Assembly (NCBI GenBank): GCA_036346405.1
Contig: CM070561.1
Location: forward strand, 5,954,834 to 6,018,833
Length of the DNA: 64,000 nt
Source: Phyllostachys edulis
Taxonomy: Eukaryota; Streptophyta; Magnoliopsida; Poales; Poaceae
Reading direction: 5' to 3'
The notes under the pieces were generated by a model. The model searched no databases, was not told the origin of the DNA, and worked only from the letters and a program-made list of their open reading frames with translations. Positions 12,143 through 23,942 of this stretch are shown here, piece after piece. How positions within the stretch are numbered: the stretch's first letter is position 1; every line of letters starts with the position of its first letter. Made by a program: the position numbers and the translations under genes.

Positions 12143-12721
12143 TCATATCGACTGTAGGACGTAACCTTAGTTAGCTTGGTCGTGTTAGTCAAAAACTTCA
12201 AAATTAATTTTCTAAATCAAACCAAGTCAATTGATGAATAGTTATTCTTCTCTCATCTTACTCTATTCTTCTCTCATCTTATTCTAATCTTTCCCCCATA
12301 TCATCCATAAGTTCTTGCATCTTATCTCTTATGTAACTTCGTTTTCAAATTTAGATTGATCTTTCTCACCTCAGTAATCTCTATAGGATCGAGCACTTCG
12401 TGATCAAGCGACAGAGGTTCTCGCAGCTCCAAGATCTGTCGTTTGTTTCAAGTTGTCCGTTCATATAAGTTAGGTTAGAAGTGCTCCAGTAGAGTTGTCC
12501 TCCTCAGTTTAGTACCATTAGTCCGAGTAATAGGATCTTTTGCTCGAAGTTTGATTGCTTCTTCATAGCTTTTCGGCTATTCGTTCTTTGGGTTTAACCG
12601 ATTTTCCCTAATTAGATTGTTCTGTCTTTCTCCCTTGTTCCCTCTCATCTATTGTGCTTTTCCCTCTCGCCGATCGTGCTTTCTTCTTCTCGTCTATTAA
12701 ACCTGGGAAGATTTGTTGTAG

Positions 12722-13965
12722 ATGGTTCTGACCCGCAACTCTGCAAGTTAGGATGAACCTGTGGATCCCATTGCACCAGGTCCTCAGGCCGCAATAGCAG
12801 ATCAGTATTTGGGTCAGTTCATGGCAGCCTAGACGCAATTGATGAGCACGATGATGCAGAATATGAACCAGATGATGACTCAACAGAACCAGACCGCTCC
12901 CGCTCTAGTCGCAATATTAAACTTGAACAATCAAGCAGCTGCCATACCGCCGCCGCCAGCTTTTCCTCAGTCAAGGCTAGCAGAGTTCATGAGGACCCAT
13001 CCACCTACGTTCTCCAGCTCCTCCAAGCCATTGGACGCAGATGTTTGGCTGCGCTCTACTGAAAAGAAGCTCGCCATCACCCATTGTGACAGCCATGAGA
13101 AGGTTTTGTATGCCACGCACCAGCTCAAAGGCACTGCCGCAGAATGGTGAGAAAATTACTGCACCGCCCATGAAAATCACCAGAGCATCACTTAGGCTGA
13201 ATTTTTGGAAGCTTTCCACCACTCTCATATTCCTGATGGGAAGGTGGAAATGAAGAAGAACGAGTTCCGTGAGCTACGACAAGGAAGCATGTCAGTGAGT
13301 GAGTACCTCAACAAGTTCACCCAACTCTCTCGTTATGCCTCAGAGGATGTTGCTTTAGACGACGCACGCCAGAAGCGTTTCAAGCGTGGGCTCAATCCCA
13401 GTGTGAAGGTGCAAGTTGTTGGCAATGACTATGTAAATTTCCATCATATAGTCGACAAGGCTGTGCTCATAGAAAATTCTCGTCATGAACTAGAACATAC
13501 CTACAAGAGGAAGATGATGCAGCATGGTGCCCATCAGAGTCACCCGCAGAGAGCTAGATTGATTGTACAACACCCTGGCCGTTTTGCTCCTCCTGTTACC
13601 TTCAGAACCCCTGCTGCAGCGCCTCGCCCAGCTATTCCAGGAATTCGTATCTTCGACAACAACACCAACCAGTAGCCAAGAAACAACAATTCTGCCGCGG
13701 GAATCACTTGTTTCAACTGTCATAAGATGGGTCACTACGCCAACAATTGCCCACAACATCCCCCACGAAAGAAAACCCCGGCGCCAATTCCATTCAACTT
13801 GGGAGCTACTTCGAACAGAACCCCCATGCCAGGAGCAGGACGTGGAGCACCTTAGACTCCAAGCCAAGCCATCCGGACTCCACTTCCTTCTGCGAGAGGA
13901 CAAGTGAATCATGTTACTGTGGAGCAAGCCCAACCAGCTCAGAACTTCATTCCAGGTAAGATCGA
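12722..13965 (+). pseudogene. Ty3/gypsy gag, broken
   Basis: Begins ATG GTT CTG ACC CGC. In-frame stops lie at about 12749 and 12830, and another follows GTAAEW at about 13147. The gag domain is otherwise clear: LAEFMRTHPPTFSSSSKP, DVWLRSTEKKLAI, YATHQLKGTAAEW, then FRELRQGSMSVSEYLNKFTQLSRYA and KRFKRGLNPSVKVQV. A CCHC zinc knuckle (CFNCHKMGHYANNC) sits near 13710 in a shifted frame. The frame ends in an Asn/Gln-rich tail shortly before the purine tract, with no protease or pol. Capsid and RNA-binding role is inferred from family only. Confidence 0.85.
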
Positions 13966-14088
13966 GTTAGTTCAGTTTCCGTTTTGGTTTTGTCTCACTT
14001 AGAAGAGAACTAAATTCGGTTTAGTGAGCAATGTCCGAGTCCCGAACCTAATCTTTAGTCAGCCTGAATCTTGGGGTCAAGATTCCCT

Positions 14089-14104
14089 TTAAGCGGGGTA
14101 GGTT
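14089..14104 (+). other. Polypurine tract before the 3' LTR
   Basis: Purine-rich AAGCGGGGTAGG immediately precedes TGTAACATCCC at 14105. It resembles the minus-strand tracts beside the LTRs at 29296 and 40369 (AAGGGGGATAGG, AAGGGGGGTAGG). Confidence 0.75.
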
Positions 14105-14497
14105 TGTAACATCCCAATTTTCAGGAGTTTTTGAAAATTTTCAAAATAAAAATAACCATTTGGTTTTGTTGAATTTCTAAAGCTTAATTTGAAATTTTGG
14201 AAATTAAAAACAATTTAAGTGACTAAATCAAACTTCAACTAATTTAAATTTAGTTTATCTTGAGTTTGTTGGAGTTCTTTGGCTTTTAGAATCCCCTTTC
14301 TCTGTTTGTTCCAATTCCCGTCGACCTGTCCCTTTCCCCGCTCCAGCCTCTTGGTGTCGACCAGCCTCTGGGTTTCGACCAACCTCTTGGTGTCGACCAG
14401 CCTCTTGGTTTTGACCACCCTCTTGTTGTCGACCACCTCTTGGTTTTCGACCGCCTCTTGGTTTTGACCAGCCATTCGATTTCGACCACCCTCTTGG

Positions 14498-15796
14498 TAG
14501 GGCTAGAAACGAGCCGAGCCGAGCTGGCTCGAGCCAGGCTCGTTTGAACAGTCGGCTCGGCTAGTTCCGAACACGAGCCAAAAGGGTGTCTTGGCTCGGC
14601 TCGAAAGAAGGCTCGAGCCGGCTCGGTCAGGCTCGCGAGCCATGAACAGGCAGCCTCATGGCCCAAGCAAAGATGCCATTTGTTGCCCAGATTTTAGTCA
14701 CACAGAGTCACAGACAACCATGGATTTTTCTCGTGAACTAATTCCAGTAGAACACAACATTTCATACAAACAATTCCATTTCATACAAACAATTCCACGG
14801 ATCTAAACAAGAATCAAAATCCAACATAAATCCTCATTCTAGCTTTGTTGCTCAGAAGTCAGATCTGAAACGAGGACAAATGGTGGCGTCGACGCTTGGA
14901 GCTGGCGAGCGGCGTCGGCGCTTGGAGACCACGGCGGCTCCACGAGCATGCTACATGCGGAGCTTCACCGTGAGCTGGCCCCCCACTCGACCTCCTCCAC
15001 CTCGAACGCCGGCACCACAAGGGGGAGGCTCCTGGGCCTCTCCGGCAACCAGAGGAAGCTCCTGCTTGGTGGGACCAGGGGAGGACTCGATGGCGTGGGC
15101 CAGGACATGGACAAGCGACGGGAGGAGGCGGCGGGTGGGGGAGGGGATTAGGGAAGGAGGTGGAGTGGCGGTGCATGGAGGGGGAGAGGAGGGTGATGGC
15201 GGCAGAGAGGTGGGAGCAGTGTACGATGCCGAGCGCAGCGCGAGGAGCAGTGGGGTGGCCCAGTGGGGGTGGGAAAGGGAGCGGGGTGGAAGGGGTGGAA
15301 CCGTGGAAGTGGGAGGGCCAGAGGGGGCTGGAGACTTGGAGGGAGGCAGCGGTCGCGCAAGGATGGGGGGCGGCGGCGCGAACGTGCGGTTGACGGGGCG
15401 GCGATGGCGAGCTAGAGGGCGGCCGACGGGGTAGGAGACAGGGAGATGGAGAGTGGAGTTTGGATTTGGATCGGGAGAGGATGTGTGAGGACTGAGGCAT
15501 GAGGAGAAAAGAGAAGAGAAGAGTAGGGAGAGAGGCATGAGGACTCTGGTCTGAGGCAGCGACGCCGTAGGGTTAGGGAAATAGGGTTCGCCAGGTGGGT
15601 GATTTGGGCTGGGCTGGGCACCTGGGCGTTCGTGGGCCAAGCCAAACGAGCCGCTCGAGCGGCTTGAGCTCGGCTCGTTTTGTTTGCGAGCTGAAGAGGG
15701 GGCTTGGCTTGGCTCAAAAATCCACGAGCCCGAGCCGAGCTGAGCCGTGACGAGTCCGAGCAGACTCACGAGCCTCGAGCTATTTTTCTAGCCCTA
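14498..15796. mobile_element. Non-autonomous hAT element, 1.3 kb
   Basis: Ends are TAGGGCTAGAAA and its complement TTTCTAGCCCTA. They are flanked by 8-bp duplications cctcttgg (14490-14497) and cctctcgg (15797-15804), one mismatch apart; 8 bp is the hAT hallmark. Both ends carry many GGCTCG / CGAGCC subterminal repeats, also hAT-like. The core is GC-rich, with long but repetitive open frames on both strands and no transposase domain. The GC-rich core may be a captured host fragment. Confidence 0.85.
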
Positions 15797-16744
15797 CCTC
15801 TCGGTTTCGACTAGCCCATCTGTCGCCCTGTTCACCTTCTCTTTCCTTCCTCTTTTTCCCCAGCGCCGTGCGCATTAAATGCTGTTGTCTCTGCCGCGTT
15901 GCCGCGACGTGCACATTGAATGCCTTTGACTCCGCCCTGGCGCGATTTTCCTCCCTCTTTTTCCTCAGCGACGTGCGCATTAAATACTGTTGTCTCCGCC
16001 GCGCCGCCGCAAATCCCGCCACTCCATCTTGTCGCCTGGTCCTCCTTTTTCCTCTATAAATAGAGCACCTGGGAGCCCTTGCCTTCCTCTTATTTTCCCC
16101 TCAGCTCTCCCTCTCTTTCTCTTGCCCTTGTTTCGCCGTGCTTCGAGTTTCGCCGCCACTGGCTAGAGCTCGCGCCACCGCCTGTAGCGCCATCGTCAAA
16201 ACTTCTCCTGCCGACGGCCGTGCCACCTTCCTCCTCGCGTTCTGCCACCGTCGTTGATCCCCCGGCGGCATCGTCCACTCCGTTAAGTTTGCCTCGTGAC
16301 GTTCTATGACGTGCTCCCTTCCTTTTTCTTTGAAGCACCGCCGGTTCGCCGGAGCCCCGTGTGCGGTCGACCGCGTATGCCACCACGAATCCCGCTCGCA
16401 TTCCTCTTTGAATCACCGCCAACCCTCTCTCTAACTCCTCCCTGTTGCCTAGATTCCGTCGGCAACAGCGCGCTCCCTGCTCTGCCATGTGCACTGCCTT
16501 CCTTCTTCTTTTCTTCTTTGAACAACTTCCTTGTAGGGGCCCACTTGTCATTCACAGCAGCTCCACTCCCTGGCCGTCTCTCCCTCACCTCCGGCTTCGC
16601 AAGACTGCGTTCTACCCGAGGATCCCCTTTTTGCCGCCGAAGAGTTGGCCAGAGCGCCCGTGCCATCTTCGACCGCCATTCGCTGTCCTCCTCCAGCCAC
16701 CACCTCCGGCCTCTCTCTCGGTCGTGGTAAGTTCCCCGTGCCCT

Positions 16745-17400
16745 GTTCTTCTTTCTTCCTTCTTTCGACCACGTCAAGCAGTCGAATCTTCCTTTCTTCT
16801 TTTGACCGTGTCGAGCAGTCGAATCATCCTTTCTTCTTTCGACCGCGTCGAGTAGTCGAATCGTTCTTTCTTCTTCTGACCGTGTCGAGCAGTCAAATCG
16901 TTCTTTCTTCTTTTGACCGCGTCGAGCAATCGAATCGTTCTTTCTTCTTTCGACTGTGTCGAGCAGTCGATTCTTTCTTTCTTCTTTTGACCGCGTCGAG
17001 CAGTTGATTATTTATTTCTTCTTTTGACCGCGTCGAGCAGTCGAATCTTTCTTTCTTCTTTCAACCGTGTCGAGCAGTCAAATCATTCTTTCTTCTTTCG
17101 ACCGGATCGAGCAATCGAATATTTCTTTCTTCTTTTGACCGTGTCGATTAGTTGAGTCCCTCCTTCTTGCGACCACGTCGAGTAGTCGAATCGTTCTTTC
17201 TTCTTTCGACTGCGTCGAGCAGTTGAATCGTTCTTTCTTCTTTCTACTGCGTCGAGCAGCCGAATCCTTCCTTCTTTCGACCATGTTGAGTAGTTGAATC
17301 ATTTCCTTCTTTTGACCACGTCGAGTAGTCAAATCCTTTCTTCTTTCAACCACGTCGAGAAGTCGAATCCTTCTCTCCTTCCGACCAGTCGAATCTCCTT
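16745..17400 (+). repeat. LTR intron minisatellite, 17 units plus a partial
   Basis: Same unit as at 10080-10330 (core gaccgcgtcgagcagtcgaa with TTCTTTCTTC spacers), but nearly three times as many copies. It lies between the splice donor at 16727 and the exon A acceptor near 17617. Confidence 0.85.
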
Positions 17401-18275
17401 CTGACTAGTCGAACTTCCTTCGACCAGGTAGCCTAAACATTCTAACCATTCGAATCTCCTTTCGAGGACTTGTTCTTCTTCGTTCAAGCTCCGATTCGTG
17501 GGATTCAAATTTCTAACTTCATCTAAATTCAGTACCTTTCTTTTGGATCTAGTTTGGTAATTTCTTTGGATTTTCTTTGGAGTTATTTTATTTACTTGGC
17601 TCTTTTCGCACATGTAGATTTCGGCATTTTCGAAGAGTTCTGGGACCCAACGACCATGGTCGAAGCATCTCAACTCTTCAACGAAGGCAAGTTGTAGACC
17701 TTTGATCATGTCGTATCCAGTTTATAAAATTATATTATTTTATATCAACATGCATGGCTAGTTGTATAAAAATGGTTTGGGAAATAGCTAAATACCTACT
17801 CGACAGTATGACTCCTCGAATAATTGTGAATGACATATTGACATGTACCCTTGGGCACCATAGGTTGGGTAATCTTAGTTGGACACCATTGTAATACCAA
17901 CTTGGGTGCGTGTATTATGCCTAGTCATGCTTTAGTTATGTGATGTCTCTCGATCACATGATTTATTAATGATTAATTTTGACTTAATGATATATGAAAT
18001 TGTGGCATGTGTTGCCGCTAATGTTAAAATTTGTTCTGCCCTGGCAAGGGTTGCTATTTGGTCGGGTTGAACAATAAATAATTTTTTACCTAGGCGACTG
18101 ATGATGCAGTAAAGGGGGAGAATTTTTGGGATGTGGTTGACTCCCCTGAGTAGTCACTAAGGATTTAACTTTGTGCACCATTGATCTGGGCCATACCGTG
18201 CAACCACAAGTCTATTTATGTGGTGGACCTGGCCAACTAATTAGCAATGTTTTGAGTCGATTCTGTGTTGGCTGA

Positions 18276-19912
18276 TTACGGCCGCAAATCCCAGCGACGA
18301 GGGAGGCGGAGGAGTGGCGCATCCCGACAACGAGGGAGGGATGTGGCGGTGTTGCGACGCCATAATCCCCTCCCCACCTGGAGTAGTCTCTGAATGTTTG
18401 TCAAGAAGTCTTCATGTAAATTACCTGTAAATTGATTCTTTGAATGTTTGTCAAGAAGTCTTAGCCCCAAATGAATGTGTGAATTACCTACCTGTAAATT
18501 GTTTCTCTGAAGTCTTCATGATTGTTTCTGCGAATGAATGAAAGCATCAGGTCGTTGTCTCTGAATGTATGCATGTCCGAATGAACGTGTAATTTCTTTC
18601 TCTCTTTGAATGCATTGTCATTGAATGAATAGGTGTATTGTCTCTGAATGCCTGATGGTCCTGCCCTTATGCTGGGACTGAAATAGTTGAAATTTTCAGA
18701 ATGCCTGATGGTCCTGCTCTTTCTGGTTGGTCTGCACTAGTGTCTTTGGAGGACCTTGAGACAACAATCCTGGTTGTGTCTGATCTGTTTGAAGCATCAT
18801 TGACAGATGTAAGGGATGATGGGACAAATTCCTCTACATGCATCAGTTCAAGACACTTGTAACCCAGACAGACTTGGTTTGGCCAATTCATGGTTAAAAT
18901 TGCTAAGCCACTATACATGCTTGTGTGTTCATGTGCTCTAAGCTGTAACTGAAGGCTCCCACGGCTTTGGGTATAAGACCAGAATTAGTGGCCTCTAGGT
19001 TACTGGCCCAGATTTCAAAATGCCTTTTTACAACCAGATTCCAAATTGCAAGGTTGCTTGAGAAAAAGGTGGATTGAACAAAATGACACAAAAGTTTCGG
19101 GTTGTTCAAACAGATTAAGTACATTACTAGAAGAAATTACTTTCTTCATCAATTGTCTTTCACCACCATAATGAACACAAGGCAGGGCAGATAGAGAACA
19201 ATTCAGAAAAACTGAATAGATCATAAAATTCAGAAAAACTGAACAGAGCATATCATCAATACGTCATCCAAAGAAAATAACTACCATAATGGATAAATGT
19301 TATGGAACATTTATATGACATATCAATCTGGGCCATGGAGATTGCACATGATCAAACAATCAGAAGTTAAAGAAAATATGCATTAATCATCTACAGAGGT
19401 GGATATCATTAGAGTTCAAACATATAGTAAGAATAAAAAGAGTAGTATCAAATATGCATTAATCATCTGCATTACAAGTCACGATAACAGTACACAAATC
19501 AAGATAGTACACTGTCTTGGTTCCAAGCAAATATAGAAAAATGCCTACTCCTTGAATATTGTAGGATTCACTACATCAAAATCTAATCTTCGAGAGGTGG
19601 ACAACAATTCAACATCTTGACCAACTCCAAGTAAAAGATATGTATATTCTCCTCGGATCAACGGATCAAACATGGTCGAACAAACATCAATTGAACTACT
19701 GTTTGTTACTTCCTTTGGAGCTTCTCCTACAGGTTGTACATACAAAAAAGGCAAACAAATAATGGCTACACAAGGATGAGAAGGGGGGGGGGTGGAATTA
19801 ATTAGGGTAGCACTACTTTTTTTTCTCCCATTGTTTGTTTTCTTTCCCTTCTTTTTTTTTCAAGCACATTTCTCATTCTTTTAGACTGTGGACCTTTTAA
19901 CACTCATGGAAT
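18276..19912. other. Non-coding stretch with short direct repeats
   Basis: At 18390-18660 a degenerate repeat built on 'tctgaatgtttgtcaagaagtcttcatg' recurs, and 'gaatgcctgatggtcctgc' occurs twice near 18645 and 18700. Minus-strand frames at 18667-18918 and 19545-19754 lack recognisable domains. They could be 3' exons or UTR of the FAR1-like pseudogene next to them, but this is not supported by motifs. Confidence 0.4.
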
Positions 19913-20800
19913 TCAAAATGACACTTTTCCTTTTGTTATATCTTCACCACACTCATTACAATTTAGAGACACACCACAATGTTTGATAGGTCTTCTTTGG
20001 CTTAGTGAATTATCTGCTTCCAGATCTAGCGTATCTATAGATTTCTCCAACTTTCAAGAAGTTCTTTCAAAATAGAGCACTTCATTGCAATAGATGTTGC
20101 CTTTCGAGAGATGCAAGCAGCATGTGTTTGTAAAGGTTCCTTCTCACATCCTTGTTTTCCAGAAAATATAGCTCTTTTGGCATATTTTGTCCACCTCTGC
20201 AATATATATCGAGATGGCAAGATGAAAACTTCATTGATATTGAACACTCGAATAGCATGCATGCACAACAAACCTATAAGATAGGAAAAATAATTTAGAA
20301 CTAGTAAATTGTTCAAATCAGCATTATGAACTACTAAATTGTTAAAATGAGCAAGTGTACCTATAGATGCGTACTTTCTACAGGAACATGATATGCTCAT
20401 ATCCATAGAGTTAAACACTACTTGTGCCTCATCTTCAAATTCCATAGGCATCACCTGGTATGTTTTGATTGTCCCCTCACTAAGTGACAACTTGCATGAT
20501 ATTGAAAATTGCTCTTTAAACTGCTCCTCAAAATCAAAATAAAGCCTCCTTGTATATGATTCAGTTGCAGTCTTCAACATAGGTAAGTTTGGAATGTAAG
20601 TAACTGGGTCAGAGTGTTGTGATTTATAGTCTACATCCAACTCATTTTCACGGAGATTAGTGGCGCACTTCTCATATTCTACTAGGAGTTCTGAAAGAGA
20701 TAGTTTCTTACGAAACCTTTTCTTGAACACATTGTTCATACCTTCGCTCCTTTGAGTCGAAGTCATGTTAGCAGAAAAAGAATCATGGCGGTTGACGAGG
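19913..20800 (-). pseudogene. FAR1/FHY3-like (MULE-derived) protein, 3' part, pseudogene
   Basis: The minus-strand frame begins inside the protein (LVNRHDSFSANMTSTQRSE...), matching the end of the FAR1/MULE transposase core. It continues through the helical KKLSLSELLVEYEKC segment to a SWIM zinc finger. The SWIM motif is split by an 87-bp GT-AG intron (20360-20274) that happens to be open: CSCRKYASIG before it and LLCMHAIRVF after it. Beyond it is KSIDTLDLEADNSLS, the usual FAR1-family coiled tail, but one base is missing near 20050 so the frame hits an early stop. The DNA-binding FAR1 domain and most of the core are absent upstream of 20800. Family members are transposase-derived transcription factors; this copy is not functional as it stands. 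Confidence 0.75.
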
Positions 20801-20802
20801 AT

Positions 20803-21501
20803 TAAAATATCTATATATTACTTTAATACATAATAAAATACCATATGTCTTCATGGTCATAACCCCTAAGGCTAACGACCCCCATGCTCGTAAGGATTTC
20901 AGAGATTACATTATGGTACCCTGATCGAGTGAGGTCCTGCACCTTAACCCTGACCAGGTGGCTGCTCGTAAAAGTTATGAACGGACACTTGGATCCGATT
21001 CCAAGTATATTTATTACCGTGTGATGAATGGAATACATGTCATATTTGTTCCATACCACGCGACGTTTCATGGTCCTAAGATAGCGACAACAACCACTAT
21101 GCGGTTTAGTATTTTGCAAACACCAATCGACGATCAGTTACTGTTTCACTAACTGTAACTGTCCCTCCGACCAGACATGACTCTTCCAATAGATGTCTTT
21201 TTCCTGGAAAAACCGCCTCCTCTTCGAAGGTTATTTAAAGATGGAGCACGGAGGAACAAAGACATCGGATTGAAGCATCACAATCGGCATTAGATTCATG
21301 TTTCAAGTCGGATTCAACACAAGACTATAGAGTGACAAGCATCACGCTCAGTGTAATTAGGATTAGTCCTCTTCCTTTTCAAGGGAACCCCCCTGTAAAG
21401 GATCCAGTTTATAGCAATAAAGAGCAATCATATTCTCTCCCAAGAACTCTTTACCATTTTCCTCTTTTTATTTCGTAAGATCGGCGACTCGATCGTCGAC
21501 A
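20803..21501 (+). repeat. LTR of a second Ty3/gypsy lineage
   Basis: Ends ...GATCGTCGACA, then a primer-site-like tract GCTAGCACCGTCCGTGGGG (21502-21520) of the sort seen in front of gag in several grass gypsy lineages. A TATTTAAAG box lies near 21231. The start is approximate (anywhere from 20803 to 20843), because no partner LTR is present. Confidence 0.55.
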
Positions 21502-21602
21502 GCTAGCACCGTCCGTGGGGAAGAAGGCGTTGAGTTCTTGAAGATTACTTTGCTCAAACATTTCTCATTCACTCCCTTTGCTCCATCATCGCTCATGCGA
21601 AC

Positions 21603-23560
21603 ATGGCAGAGACTTGGGATGAGGAAAATTGGTTCGACCTAGTGGACTACTCCAACCTCAACATAGACGCATGCATCCGCGCCGTGGAAGAAAATGGGAT
21701 GTCGTCATCATCCTCTTTTGCTGCCGGCTCGCCACCCGCTGAGATCAGCGAGGTCGACTGGATGGAGGAGGATTCACCACTACCATCAGTGGCGCTCCCA
21801 GGGGATTCTGAACACTTCTACAAGCCCGGTCTCTCCGACCGGCAAGACTGGCGATAAAACCCTGACGCTGTGATTAGAGGGTCAATGTACTCTCGATACG
21901 GTCATGGGCAACCAGTATTCGCCAACGGCTCCTATGTATTTCGGGGGCCAACTGTCATTTGGTGAAGGTATCAATGAAGTTACCATTGATCATAAGCCAA
22001 GTGGGAATGATAAAACTCTGCGTACGATCGGCAATCCACCGGATCACGTTGAGTCCACCACAAAGCCCACCGGAGGTGGTAATCTCCGACCGCTCCCCAT
22101 CATGGAGGCTCCTTGCTGAAGCACTGGAAGGCTTTCCCTTAGCTACGACGGGAGCTCGTCGGAGGACTGCTGTTGGAGGCACGAGGTTCACGCAATCGAA
22201 GATACCGATCAAGATGTCGTGCATAGTCCTCCACAGCTTGTCCCAACACCACCAGTTTGTGGAAATGGTACGGGCACTCAAGCACTAGCTGGCAGAGGCG
22301 AACGAACTGATGGACATCGATCAGTTAATTCACCTATTCCTACCTCACAGCGCGTGGAGGGTCGGACAGGGCAAACCGAAGGGTTAAGGGACAATTCGAG
22401 CCATCGAACACCCACCGCTAGTGGGAATCCTCCAAGACCTTTGGTAACGATTCAAAACCTGCAACGAGTTTGTGTCATTTTGAATAACCCAGATCCTGCT
22501 CTGGCAGAGACTCCAAGTTATGTCCAACTTGCAGGGCAGGTGTTGGAGATCCTCCAACAGACCATGCAGTGTACAGAAATATACTGGGAGCAAAGGAACT
22601 CACAAAGTCACACCATGACTTCATCAACACTCCTCCCTCAGCAGAGGACAACATGGTCAGATGGAGGACCGATAGATACCAAGACCCCCTCGTAGATTTT
22701 GACCAGGGAATCACAAGAGAAGACGACTCTTCCCAGCAACCACTCCTTCTCCTCATCAAGAGCAGCGACCGCTTGGTTCCGATGACCTTTGGCATCGTCT
22801 GAACCAAGCAGGTGGTCAAAGACATAACACTAACGTCCACGACCGGATTGGGACTTCGGATACTTGGAATGCAAATCTAAGGAACCGGTCCCCAATTGAC
22901 TATAATCCACCCCCTTTTCAGAGAAGGCGCCATGAGTCCATTACAGGCTATCGAGCATTCTCGGCAGGGCTCTAAGATGTTCATTGGCCGGACAGGTTCC
23001 GACAAGCCAATATAGAGAAATTCAATGGGACTCAGAACCCATTAGAATTTCTTCAAATCTATATTACCGCTATCAAAGCTGTTGGTGGTAATGACAACGT
23101 GATAACAAATTACTTATCCATGGTCCTTGAAGGATCTGCCCGGTCGTGGTTGCTCAACTTACTGGTCGAATCTATCTACACTTGGGAGCAGCTATGCGAT
23201 GCTCTGATCGCCAACTTTCAAGGGACGTACGACCGCCCGGGGAAGGAGGATGATCTTCATCGGAGGAGGCAAAAAAACAAATGAAACTCTTCGATAATAT
23301 ATCAAGAGGTTTCACTAGGTTCGAAACTCTATCCCAGAGGTCGCGGAGTCTTCTGTTATCCGTGCTTTTAAAGTAGGGCTGAGGAATCGGCGGTTTACAG
23401 AAGATTTGCAATGAATCCTCCACGAATGACGGTCGAACTTTTCGACATGGCAGACAAATATGCAGCCGCTAGTGAAGCGGTCGAATGGTGCGAAGCTATT
23501 GATCGAAAAGATAAAATTCCCTAGTCAGGCATAGTGAAGCAAGAGAAGAAAAGCAAGAAG
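21603..23560 (+). pseudogene. Gag of the second gypsy lineage, frameshifted
   Basis: Starts MAETWDEENWFDLVDYSN, an acidic N-terminus. After several frame breaks (21855-23090) the capsid signature appears: ITNYLSMVLEGSARSWLLNL...WEQLCDALIANFQGTYDRP at 23102-23245, followed by a decayed segment rich in Lys. No intact frame covers it. It lies directly downstream of the LTR and primer-like site at 20803-21520. Confidence 0.7.
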
Positions 23561-23942
23561 TCTCTCAAGGGTAAGAATAATCGCAAGCCCGACAACAAGT
23601 AAGTCCTTGCGATGCCAGAAAAAATTTATCAAGGGCAAGAAAGACTTTTCCGGTTGGAACAAGGCGAAAGCTCTGACGAACGAATACAAGAAGAATAGAA
23701 AGTGGTTTCCACTTCACCAGGCAGCAGAGCATGATCTGCTCACCTGCCGGGGCTAGCAAAAGAAGCTGGAGGATTACTACTCAGGTAAAGGTCCCTTCCC
23801 CTCCATAACAGAGCTTGGAGAACCAAGCTCCAAGATAGACAAAGATGTCGACGAAGAGATGGAGTACTAGGAGCCTCAGCACACTGTGGATACGATCTTT
23901 AGTGGATCTTCCTCGTATGAGTAAAGACGCCATCTAAACGCT

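Larger units (their letters stand above)
8917..18275 (+). mobile_element. Non-autonomous Ty3/gypsy element: two LTRs and gag, no pol
   Basis: Order: 5' LTR (8917-12127), tRNA-Met-type primer site (12132), damaged gag (12722 to about 13965), purine tract (14089-14104), 3' LTR (from 14105). Only about 120 bp separate the gag tail from the purine tract, so protease, RT, RNase H and integrase are all absent. The 3' LTR is interrupted by a hAT element and loses its last ~930 bp at 18275, where similarity to the 5' LTR stops (matching 11194). The missing end means no target duplication can be read. It would depend on a relative for replication proteins. Confidence 0.85.
14105..18275 (+). repeat. 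3' LTR of the gag-only element, truncated and interrupted
   Basis: Matches the 5' LTR from TGTAACATCCC onward, with a hAT insertion at 14498-15796, a local duplication of a 'gcgcattaaat' segment near 15865-15990, TATA at 16053, splice donor at 16727, an enlarged minisatellite, and exon A at 17618-17685. Similarity ends at 18275; hairpin and exon B are lost. Confidence 0.85.

Noticed and set aside
14859..15769. Long Pro/Ser-rich open frames on the minus strand and Gly/Arg-rich frame on the plus strand
   Set aside because: Both lie inside the hAT element and overlap each other; they reflect high GC content, not a recognisable protein.
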